DNA of 64,000 bases from positions 1 to 64,000 of the forward strand of contig CALWQT010000005.1 in NCBI GenBank assembly GCA_944383765.1, in the 5' to 3' direction. This document shows positions 16,265 through 25,000 of this stretch, piece by piece. The translations under genes and the position numbers were made by a program. The DNA is from an uncultured Lachnospiraceae bacterium (GTDB lineage: Bacteria; Bacillota; Clostridia; Lachnospirales; Lachnospiraceae). Positions within the stretch are counted from its first letter, which is position 1. Every line of letters starts with the position of its first letter. The notes below the pieces were generated by a model. The model ran no database searches and was not told the origin of the DNA. It worked only from the letters and a program-made list of their open reading frames with translations.

Positions 16265-17020
16265 TCAGGTTCCTAAAAATTCTTTCATGATTTCTCCACG
16301 AATCTTTAAAAATTCGCTGTCTGTACGGTCTCTGGGGAACGGAAGTTCCACAGGAACAATCTTTTTTACCACTCCCGGATTCTTTCCCATAATCACTACA
16401 CGATTGCTAAGATAAATAGCTTCATCAATATCATGAGTAACGATGATCATAGTGGTCTTGTCCTGCTCCCAGATACGCAGGACTTCCTGCTGCATGGTCA
16501 TACGGGTAAATGCATCCAAAGCTCCAAAAGGCTCATCCAACAAAAGTAATTCCGGCCTGGTTGCCAGTGCCCTGGCAATGCTGACTCTCTGCTGCATTCC
16601 ACCAGAAAGCTGATTAGGTACTGCATTCACAAAATCAGATAATCCTACCAGTTTTATATAATAGTCTACCATTTCCGCTTTCTTCTCTTTGGGAACCGAT
16701 GCCGGAATTACAAATTCAATATTCTGGCGAACAGTCAGCCACGGAAACAGTCTGGCTTCCTGAAAAATCATACTGCATTTCGGTGATGGACCTTTTACCG
16801 CTTCTCCATCCAGCAAAATTTCTCCGGAACTGATGGATTCCAGCGTGGTGATCAGCTTCAGCATCGTACTTTTTCCGCATCCACTGGCTCCTACTATGGC
16901 AATCATCTCTCCCCGTTTCACTTCCAGATTTACTCCTGACAAAACTTCAAATTTCTGCCCTTTGATATAAAACTCTTTATGCAGATCCCGGATTTCCAGA
17001 ATGTTCTTATTCTCTGTCAT
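16265..17020 (-). CDS. ABC transporter ATPase, SsuB/TauB type
   Basis: This 251-residue ATPase has Walker A GASGCGKST, signature LSGGMQQRVSIARAL, Walker B LLLLDEPFGALD and the HD switch (VTHDIDEAIYL). It belongs to the nitrate/sulfonate/taurine/thiamine-precursor importer family. It powers the permease encoded 14 bp upstream. It is the last gene of a four-gene operon with an amidohydrolase; the substrate is unknown. Confidence 0.9.
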   Translation of the reverse strand: MTENKNILEIRDLHKEFYIKGQKFEVLSGVNLEVKRGEMIAIVGASGCGKSTMLKLITTLESISSGEILLDGEAVKGPSPKCSMIFQEARLFPWLTVRQNIEFVIPASVPKEKKAEMVDYYIKLVGLSDFVNAVPNQLSGGMQQRVSIARALATRPELLLLDEPFGALDAFTRMTMQQEVLRIWEQDKTTMIIVTHDIDEAIYLSNRVVIMGKNPGVVKKIVPVELPFPRDRTDSEFLKIRGEIMKEFLGT

Positions 17021-17034
17021 ATCGTCCTCCCTCT

Positions 17035-17835
17035 CTATTTGCCGTCTACACTGCCGCGGGTCTTCGCCAGATAGTAGTGCTCCAGCCAGGTCAGACCTTT
17101 ATCAATTATCAGACCAATCACGCCGATCACCAGCACACACATATACATAACACGGGCATTTGCTGTTTCTCTGGAAAGAGTGATCAGATAACCAATTCCT
17201 GTAGAAGAGGCAATCATTTCTGCCGCTACCACACTCATCCAGGCACTGCTCATGCCCAGACGAAGTCCTGTCAGGATCGCCGGTATGGAAGATGGAACAA
17301 TAATCTTAAAAATCGTCTTTCCTGTAGGGATACGGTAAGTATAGGCCACTTCCAACAACTTCCCATCTACCGTCTGAATTCCATGAATCGTATTCAGGAG
17401 AACCGGCCAGAAGGAACCAAATGCAATAATCACAACCTTGGAGGAGAATCCGATTCCTGCCAGAAGAATTACAATTGGAATCAGCGCAATGGTAGGAATG
17501 GGACGAAGCACACTGACAATTCCGCTCAGAGCCGCATTAATCGGTTTGAACAGTCCCATCAGAAATCCCACTACAACACCGCATAATGCTCCGATCAGAT
17601 AACCACAGGCTACACGTCCAAAGCTGACGCTTAAGTTTTTCCACAGTTTTCCTGACTCCACATAGGAAACAAATGTTTTTACAATCGTAAGGGGCGCCGG
17701 TACTAATGACGCCTTTACCAGGCCATTGGAGGATGCAAACTGCCACAGGATAAGTACCAGAATCGGGAAGATAACTGCAATACACAGCAGGATCCGTCTT
17801 TCCCCAGCACTGTTTTTCGATCTAAGTTTAAACAT
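17035..17835 (-). CDS. ABC transporter permease, SsuC/TauC type
   Basis: This 266-residue permease has six hydrophobic segments and the BPD_transp_1 EAA-like loop (EVAYTYRIPTGKTIFKIIVPSSIPAILTG). ATG 17835 follows AAGGAAAGG; the longer frame begins inside the intergenic region. It works with the ATPase downstream and the substrate-binding lipoprotein upstream. Confidence 0.9.
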   Translation of the reverse strand: MFKLRSKNSAGERRILLCIAVIFPILVLILWQFASSNGLVKASLVPAPLTIVKTFVSYVESGKLWKNLSVSFGRVACGYLIGALCGVVVGFLMGLFKPINAALSGIVSVLRPIPTIALIPIVILLAGIGFSSKVVIIAFGSFWPVLLNTIHGIQTVDGKLLEVAYTYRIPTGKTIFKIIVPSSIPAILTGLRLGMSSAWMSVVAAEMIASSTGIGYLITLSRETANARVMYMCVLVIGVIGLIIDKGLTWLEHYYLAKTRGSVDGK

Positions 17836-17917
17836 TAATCCATTTCCTTTCCTTCTCTCAAATATACAAGGTGGCGGACTGCTATTTTTCATAGCACGGG
17901 TCCGCCAACCGTTTTCT

Positions 17918-18976
17918 TTATCTCAAACCGGCAATTTCCAGATAGCTCAGGTCCAGGACATCATCCATGGTAATTTCCGGATTGGAAAGCAGGTCATTCG
18001 CTTTCATGAAATCCAAAACCTCGCCAAGAACACGCAGATCCTGTTCTGTCAGGTCAATACCAAAGTTAGAACCGCTGTACATGGTAGAAAACCAGCTTTC
18101 TTCTCTCTGAGTGATCTCAGACAGAGTAGTAAAAGCTTCCTGCTGATTTTCTTCACTCTCTGCCATCCAGTCATCTACTTTCTGCACTGCCCTCAAAATT
18201 TTAGCTGTGATTTCCGGATGTTCTTCACAGAATTCATTGCGTCCTACAAATGCACTGATCTGACAGGTCTCACTTGCAGAACCATCAGCCAGTACATGAA
18301 CTTCACCAGCATCAATCATGGAACTGAATTTTGCCAGCTGGTCTGCAGCACCCTGGACTTCCCCGGAAGCCAGCAGCGTCACCGTATCATTGGTATTTAC
18401 CAGTTCAATATCATTCTCTGTAAGTCCCATGGACTCCAGATAGGTTAACAGCAGATAATGGGCACTGGTTCCTACAGAAACTGCGATTTTGGCTCCCTTC
18501 AGTCCTTCTGCATCTGTAATATCCACAGAAGTAACCAGTGGATACATGGTTTCTGTATCACAGTTACGGCCAATGATCTTATAACCGTAATCAGCAGAAA
18601 TGCCGGAAATAGCCGCCTGCTCACCAAATTCTGCAAAATCCAGATCACCAGAAGCAAATGCCTCTGAAATAGCCGGTCCGTTCTGGAAATAATCCATTGT
18701 GAAGGTTACATTGCTTCCTTCGAATTCTTCTTCCAAAAATCCCATGTTATATGCCAGATTTAACGGGAACTGGCTGTTGATATCTCCCAGATGGATCTCA
18801 ATAGGTTCTCCGTTATAAACATAATCATCCAGAGAAACAGCCTCCGTGCTCTCTGCCTGAGCCGCTGTACTTTCCTGTGTAGCAGCAGTTGTGGTTTCTG
18901 CAGTTTCTGCACCGCCGCATCCCACCAGAGATACTGCCATGCAAAGGCTCATACCCATTGCGAATACTTTTTTCAT
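17918..18976 (-). CDS. substrate-binding lipoprotein, NMT1/SsuA type
   Basis: This 352-residue lipoprotein has lipobox VGC after a standard signal peptide and a Thr/Ala/Glu-rich linker. An NMT1-like periplasmic-binding fold follows (HLGDINSQFPLNLAYNMGFLEEEF, AKIAVSVGTSAHYLLLTYLESMGL). Family members bind sulfonates, nitrate or thiamine precursors; the ligand here is not evident. ATG 18976 follows AGGAGGA. It lies 67 bp after the amidohydrolase gene. Confidence 0.88.
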   Translation of the reverse strand: MKKVFAMGMSLCMAVSLVGCGGAETAETTTAATQESTAAQAESTEAVSLDDYVYNGEPIEIHLGDINSQFPLNLAYNMGFLEEEFEGSNVTFTMDYFQNGPAISEAFASGDLDFAEFGEQAAISGISADYGYKIIGRNCDTETMYPLVTSVDITDAEGLKGAKIAVSVGTSAHYLLLTYLESMGLTENDIELVNTNDTVTLLASGEVQGAADQLAKFSSMIDAGEVHVLADGSASETCQISAFVGRNEFCEEHPEITAKILRAVQKVDDWMAESEENQQEAFTTLSEITQREESWFSTMYSGSNFGIDLTEQDLRVLGEVLDFMKANDLLSNPEITMDDVLDLSYLEIAGLR

Positions 18977-19043
18977 AACTAATCTTCCTCCTCTTGATGT
19001 GTAATAAAAATAAAATAATAAGTGCCCTGCAGTTTCATGCTGA

Positions 19044-19874
19044 TCATAATCCCAGCAGTTTCGCTGCATTGTTATAGAAGAAATCCGGTAATACGGACTC
19101 TTTGATTCCGCAGGTCTCATAGTACCTGGCAGTATCCACAATGTTAAGAATCGGATATCCCGTTCCAAACAGCATCTGATGCTTCATCAGCGTATTGGCT
19201 GATCTGATATAGTCCTGCCCTCCGGCGCCCGTCAATCCATACATATCGGGCACAATATAAATATTGGGAGAATTAAATGCCATGGCCATGACTCCCAGAT
19301 GCCACGGCCACCCGCCGTGGCCAACGATAATCTTCAGTTCTGGGAAACGATAAAGAACTGTTCCCAGCTGCCGCACCGTATCCGGATCCACGATAGGAAG
19401 AAGTTTTGCACTATAACTGATAAACAGCGACAGTCCTTCCCTTTCCAGTTTCTCATACATGGGAAATGCCACCGGATCATCAAAGGCATAAGGCTTTGGC
19501 TGGAAACTGGGCTCCACGCTTACTCCGGATATATTCCACACTGCACGGAAACGATCGATCTCTCTAAGGGCTTCCTCTCCGTCTGTTGGATCAATATAGG
19601 GAAAAATAATAAAACGGCCAGGATAACGGGCAGTGAGGTCAAACATCTCATCTCCTACCACACCGGAATTTTTCCGTCCAGGAACCACTGAAATTTCAAT
19701 TTCAGCCTGATCCATCTCCTTTACAAACTGCTCCAGATTTCCGGTTCTCTGCGACTCTGATACCGTCATGTCAAATGCATCCGCCAGCCTGGCAAAATGA
19801 GCCTGTTCGTTCTGGATGGCCGACAAATAATGGCCATATGGCGGACGTACTCTGAAATCAATTTTCTTATACAT
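19044..19874 (-). CDS. amidohydrolase-2-family protein with altered metal motif
   Basis: This 276-residue TIM-barrel protein resembles ACMSD/amidohydrolase-2 enzymes: IIVGHGGWPWHLGVM, a VSVEPSFQP strand and a C-terminal YNNAAKLLGL. The usual first metal motif (D.H.H near the N-terminus) is replaced by IDFRVRPP, so both N-terminal histidines are missing while the later His of GHGG is kept. It may be a metal-poor decarboxylase or hydrolase, or a binding protein. It is the first gene of the transporter operon, so it probably acts on the imported compound. It is divergent from the Crp/Fnr-type regulator. Confidence 0.8.
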   Translation of the reverse strand: MYKKIDFRVRPPYGHYLSAIQNEQAHFARLADAFDMTVSESQRTGNLEQFVKEMDQAEIEISVVPGRKNSGVVGDEMFDLTARYPGRFIIFPYIDPTDGEEALREIDRFRAVWNISGVSVEPSFQPKPYAFDDPVAFPMYEKLEREGLSLFISYSAKLLPIVDPDTVRQLGTVLYRFPELKIIVGHGGWPWHLGVMAMAFNSPNIYIVPDMYGLTGAGGQDYIRSANTLMKHQMLFGTGYPILNIVDTARYYETCGIKESVLPDFFYNNAAKLLGL

Positions 19875-19952
19875 CTTAATACTCCTATGTATGAAAAAAC
19901 ATTATATAAATTTTGCGGTTTTTAGTATATAATAGAAAAAAAGTAAAAGATA

Positions 19953-19964
19953 TGAGATTTCTCA
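19953..19964. promoter_or_regulatory. palindrome upstream of the Crp/Fnr-type gene
   Basis: TGAGA-TT-TCTCA, perfect, in the intergenic region between the divergent amidohydrolase operon and the regulator gene, 26 bp before the regulator's start codon. It is shorter than a Crp box. Autoregulation is a guess. Confidence 0.4.
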
Positions 19965-19989
19965 CATTTTGTCAATTGGGAGGATCAGA

Positions 19990-20673
19990 ATGAAGCACCT
20001 GAGCAATTCATCCGACATAGAACATATTCTGGAAGAGCATAAATTTTTACTTTATTTTTCCTTTGATATCCGCCCTTATATCCGAATTACAGAATATCAC
20101 AAAGGCGAATACATCATCCGGGATACGGACCATCTGACTCGTATGCTTTATTTAGTAAAAGGAACTGCCAAGCTTTACGGATTTCACAAAAACGGCCGCC
20201 AATCATTGATCAATTTTTTCACCCCTCCCAGTTTCTTCGGAGTGCCTGAACTCTTTGAAATGAACAAGCGTCCTTTTCCTATTGTAGCTCAGACTGCCTG
20301 TCTGTTTATCGAAGTAGATACGGTAAAATGCAGATCTGATCTGCTGCAGGACGCCCAGTTCCTTCGTTTCTGCTGCAGTATGGCTTTCCGTCAGAATGTC
20401 GCTCAAAACCGAAGATATATGAACCTTACCGCTTATCCCAGCCGCAATAATTTTGCCGTCTGCCTGCTGCATCTTCAAAATGACGGAATTCTTTCCTTTA
20501 CTTACACCGAACTGGCCGAATATCTGACCATATCTTATCGCCATCTGATGCACCTAATTTCAGAAATGTGTGAAGAAAGAGTGATTGAACGGATTCCCAA
20601 AGGAGTCCGTATCCTGGATTGGGAACGGCTTCACTGCCTGGCAGATGAGATTCAGGATGATTGGGAATTATAA
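19990..20673 (+). CDS. Crp/Fnr-family regulator, YeiL-like
   Basis: This 227-residue protein has an N-terminal cyclic-nucleotide-binding-type barrel (YHKGEYIIRDTDHLTRMLYLVKG, NGRQSLINFF) and a C-terminal helix-turn-helix (FTYTELAEYLTISYRHLMHLISEM). Its closest family in memory is YeiL. No Fnr-type N-terminal Cys cluster is seen. ATG 19990 follows GGGAGGA. Its divergent position suggests it controls the amidohydrolase-transporter operon. Confidence 0.82.
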   Translation: MKHLSNSSDIEHILEEHKFLLYFSFDIRPYIRITEYHKGEYIIRDTDHLTRMLYLVKGTAKLYGFHKNGRQSLINFFTPPSFFGVPELFEMNKRPFPIVAQTACLFIEVDTVKCRSDLLQDAQFLRFCCSMAFRQNVAQNRRYMNLTAYPSRNNFAVCLLHLQNDGILSFTYTELAEYLTISYRHLMHLISEMCEERVIERIPKGVRILDWERLHCLADEIQDDWEL

Positions 20674-20696
20674 TAATAACTCTGTCATAAACACAG

Positions 20697-20730
20697 AAAA
20701 GGAGGGAAGCCACCTGACTTCCCTCCTTTT
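20697..20730. terminator. bidirectional terminator
   Basis: AAAAGGAGGGAAG (20697-20709) pairs perfectly with CTTCCCTCCTTTT (20718-20730) between the convergent YeiL-like and YunG-like genes. Confidence 0.88.
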
Positions 20731-21161
20731 CATTTGCACCATTCTTCCAGTTTCTTTTTCATATATTCATATCGGAACCGCTTCTCCTCTTTGGCAAAAT
20801 GAACTTCTCTCTTCTGTTCCGGATTCCCTTCATACACCAGGATCCTGTCACCGAACTGCTCACTTGTCAGATCGAACACACAGTCTCCCACCACGTTATA
20901 GCAATGATAGTTCCCACCGGGAAGAGGTACTCCATATACCTTTCCTCCGAAAATATCCTGGGCCAGGAAAGCTGTAATAGAACACTGCCCCAGAGTTTTA
21001 TTTTCCAGACTCCAGTCCTTTCTCATTCTGGGCGCACAGGTCTCCGCACACCAGATGTTGGAAAGGGCATCATACAGATCCCTGGGAGTTCTGATTCCCC
21101 TGTATATTTCCGTCACGGCCGGAACATCTGCCTGCTCCCAGCCCCAAAACTTATATTCCAT
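20730..21161 (-). CDS. YunG-like conserved protein
   Basis: This 143-residue cytoplasmic protein has the conserved TCAPRMRKDWS, LGQCSITAFLAQDIFGG, GNYHCYNVVGD and FDLTSEQF motifs. The spacing of Cys, His and Asp recalls a papain-like or transglutaminase-like site, and the family includes B. subtilis YunG. Function unknown. ATG 21161 follows AGAGAGG; a longer frame exists but lacks a ribosome binding site. Confidence 0.72.
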   Translation of the reverse strand: MEYKFWGWEQADVPAVTEIYRGIRTPRDLYDALSNIWCAETCAPRMRKDWSLENKTLGQCSITAFLAQDIFGGKVYGVPLPGGNYHCYNVVGDCVFDLTSEQFGDRILVYEGNPEQKREVHFAKEEKRFRYEYMKKKLEEWCK

Positions 21162-21278
21162 ATTCTTCTGCCTCTCTTTCCCGGCAATCCTGTTTCTCTT
21201 ATTATATAACACTCATCCTGTTTTGGAAATACATGGAAGAGACTCAATACGGCCCCTTCACATCCACTGTCCGGTTTC

Positions 21279-22070
21279 CTATTCTTCCACAAGTCTCCCT
21301 ATCACCACATATCTGGCATCATCATAGGCATAATCACAGGTAGAAAGTGTAACCAGACGGTCATTTTCTCCAGGTTTTACCTCAGAAACAAACGCAGATT
21401 TCCCACAGGCATATTCCTGGATTGCCGTCTTATCCTCCTCAGAAGCCGGAATAGAATAAATCCGGTCATGCACATCCGTCCGGTATCCGGCAATCAGTTC
21501 CAGACGATATCGTTTCCCCGGAGTATACAGATACATCACGGGATGTTCTTCATAAAACTCCTGATCCTGATAATCCTGAAGACCGGCAAACATGGTACCA
21601 TTTTTCATATTATGGCCATAAATCACTGTATTCCAGCCAGACAGATCCCTCTTATTTCTGTAATCCATAAATAAGGTTCCGGCATACGCATCCGTTCCGT
21701 CCAGCAGACGGTGCAGATAGTACTCATTATCTTCTGCCTGTGCGATCACATTATTGATTTCCGTACCGGGACAATAGATCCATGCCGCTGCATTCTCACT
21801 GACCTTTAACAGGCTGTCAAAATCAACCTCAGCAGAAATATCCGTTTTTGCATGCTCTTCTTTCGGTTCTTCCCGATCCGCCCCGCCTTCCAACTCTTCT
21901 TTTTCCACAGTTATGACCGCTTTCTGAAGTTCCGTGGAAAATCGTCTGCTTTTCTGGTCCTCATGGATAATCTTTCCTATATTCCCCAGAGAAACAAAAA
22001 TTATGAGCAGGAGCAGCACCACTGCCACCGTAAAGAATTTGTTTCTGTTATTGTTCTTCATCTCTTGCAT
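21279..22070 (-). CDS. srtB: class B sortase
   Basis: This transpeptidase of about 263 residues has an N-terminal membrane anchor (about 14-35) and the sortase B core: WNTVIYGHNMKNGTMF with the catalytic His, VTLSTCDY with the nucleophilic Cys, and a downstream Arg in DDARYVVIGR. It would attach the giant protein encoded just upstream, whose C-terminus carries PVTGD, to the cell wall. Its start overlaps the end of that gene, so the two are translated together; ATG 22061 is an alternative start. No other sortase or sorting signal was found in the window. Confidence 0.88.
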   Translation of the reverse strand: MQEMKNNNRNKFFTVAVVLLLLIIFVSLGNIGKIIHEDQKSRRFSTELQKAVITVEKEELEGGADREEPKEEHAKTDISAEVDFDSLLKVSENAAAWIYCPGTEINNVIAQAEDNEYYLHRLLDGTDAYAGTLFMDYRNKRDLSGWNTVIYGHNMKNGTMFAGLQDYQDQEFYEEHPVMYLYTPGKRYRLELIAGYRTDVHDRIYSIPASEEDKTAIQEYACGKSAFVSEVKPGENDRLVTLSTCDYAYDDARYVVIGRLVEE

Positions 22071-25000
22071 TCTTTCTTTTCTGAACCAGCAGTCCAATCA
22101 AAGCCACTGAAGATAACAGCAGCAGAATTATCCAAAATACCAGATTGGTATCATCTCCCGTTACCGGCACCCCTGGTTTTCCATCCGATTGGCTGGAGGT
22201 ATTGGTATATTCCGGGGCTTCTGTCAATTCTTCCTTTTGCAGATACTCCTCTATATCGGGAATGATCAGGTGTTTCTGTTCAGATAAATTTTCTGCCATC
22301 CCATTTCCGGTACTGCTACCGCCACTGTCCGAATGTTTCGCCCGGTCTCTGTAGACAATGGCATAGGTGGAAAACTTATCGGTTTCAAAGGAGAATTCTC
22401 CGGTTTGCTCGTTAAATTCCCCATCGATTACCGTGGCAGTTCCCTCATGGAGACGAATGATCCGGTATTCCCGCACAATGGCAGAACTGTGATTCAGCAG
22501 TTCCTCCGGAAAACGGATAGTTACCTGAATGTAGATTCCCGGTTCGCTGATCCTGGTCTTTTCCCCACCGTCAATCTGCTTGAACAGGTCTACACCGAAA
22601 TAAACCAGCTCGGAATGGTTTTCCATAACCTCCTTTGCCGCCTGTTCCATGGTCTCCCGGTCTGCATCTGCAACAGCTGTCTCATTCACATTTGTGATCT
22701 CCAGCCATACTCTGGCATCCCTGCCATCCATAATCTCCGATTTTTCTTCCGAAGTAAAGATTCCGTCTGATGCAAAAAGTTCTTTCTCATTGTTGCCAAG
22801 AATCGCATCCTGAATCGGTGCATCTGCAGCAACAACTGTATCTTTACGCAGGTTTCCGCTGCAGGGAAGGTTTATGATGCCGCTGGGCTTTCCTGCAAAA
22901 TTCGAATCTGTTGCGCTCACCCGCACCAGGTAACTGCCGGATGCAAGTCCGCTGATCTGGCCTTCTCCATCCGATTGAAGGGTCTGCCAGGTCATGCCTC
23001 CGTCCTGGGAAATCTGATAAAGCACGTTTGCAAGCAGATTGGTCATACATCCGTCCTTCTTGCCTTCTCCGCTTTCTGACACGGTTCCAGGTGATGGGGC
23101 TTCCGGACGTTCCGGTATATCCAGACTCTGGGGTTCGCTGTCCGTCATATCATTGTCATTTCCCATTTTTACGATCCTGACAGTCGTTCCGTACCACGCT
23201 TCCTCTATCTCTATGATTCCATCTCCGTCTGCTGTACAGACAACTGTATCCCCGGCGCCATCTTCCGGTACATAGCTGATTCTGTAGTCTGCATCCCCTT
23301 CCATCTCTGACAGGTCATGGTCTCTGTAGCGGATCACCGCCTCTGGTGTTTTCTCCGGTTTCTTTACCTTTACCACTACGGTCTGTGACGCCGTATTTCC
23401 CGCATGGTCTGTGGCAGTCACAATAATCTGATTCTCCCCTTTTGAAAGTTCTCCTGCTCCGATGGTAAAATTCACACCGGAAAGAAGTTCTCCGTCATAA
23501 TCGGCGCTCACTGCCTGCTCTGTGCCGCTGCCCACCCTGTATGTTACCCGGGCAACGCCGCCTGTGATCACCTGCTCACTTCCGTTTCCATCATCCGTTA
23601 CGTTTACGGAAACCGACGGTTCTTCCTCGTAATAGTTTTCCGATACGGCATTTCCCTCTATTGTGAAGCTGATTTCAGGCGCATGATCCTCCACAAGGAT
23701 TCCTCCTCCATCTGCCCCAAGCGTTATGCTGTCCGAGGCATTTCCTGCCAGATCATAGCCGGTAAGAGTAATGGTTCCCCTGAAATCTTCAGAGAATGTA
23801 ATCTCTGCTTTTCCGTCACGGAAAGCTATGGTTTCTGTTTCCGGTTCCTCTCCTTTCGGATTCCTCGTATAGATAAGCTTTGCCGCCCCGCTTCCGCTGT
23901 CATGGGCGGAAACCTCTATGATCAGATTCGTTTTTCCGATGATCCAGTTCCACAGATTTGCCGCCTGATAGGTATACTCCACCTGTACAATCTCGGGTTT
24001 TTCCGTATCCAGCTTTGCTGTCACCCGGACTTCCTCACTGAAGTTTCCCTCTCCATCTTCCGCCCGGAAGCTGTAGGTATGTTCCCCCTCATGCAGGCTG
24101 TCATAGTCATACTGAGCCGTTCCCCCCAGGGAAAGGGACGTATAGTCTCCCCCATCCACGCTGACATACAGCCCCGTTACTGCTACATTATCCTCATAGG
24201 TCAGCCGGATTGCCGGCTGACTGGCAGCGCCATACCAGCCGTCTGCGTCGGATGCCGGTTCAGAAGTCAGTTCTGCCCTCAGTGCCGGTTTCGAAATATC
24301 CTGAAAATATGCATGATACTCTTTATTTCCCATAGCGTCAGCATGGATCTCCGTATATGATGTGCCTGTATAATTTTTATTATCATGCCAGCCGCTGAAT
24401 CGGAATCCCTCCTGTTCCGGTACCGGCAGGCTCAGTCCCTCTCCATAGATATAGGAAGTATATCCATCAGCCGCTGTATAGGCGGTACCGTCCGGGTTGG
24501 TCAGGTGATAAGTAACCTGATAAGTGTTCGCCGTCCATTTTGCGTAAAGTGTGGTGTCGGCAGTCAGCTGCCCGGTCTCAAAGTTAAATTCCGTTCCATC
24601 GGCACATGCCGGATCCGTATACCATCCACCGAACGTATAACCAGTCCGGGACGGCTTTTCCGGCTTTGTTACCGTACAGAAAGTACCGTCTTCTCCCGGC
24701 AGATACCATACCAGCTGGGATTCCGCTGCACTTCCTCCCTGGCTGTCAAAGTCCACCCTGCAGATTCCATACTCCTTCTCACTGTACTCTCCTTCTGCAA
24801 AACCGTTTCTCCCGTAACTGTAATACCGGAAAGAACTGCTTCCAGACTCTGTCCGGGTATAAGTTACCTGTATGGTCCTGGTCCCGGTTCCAGTGCTGGG
24901 ATCCAGAGTGGCAAGCAGAGTATCCTGTGCTTTCAGGATTCCGCCAGAAGGACCGTAGGTCAGTTCTGCCGTCATGGTAAGCCCATCCGATACCGGCTGC

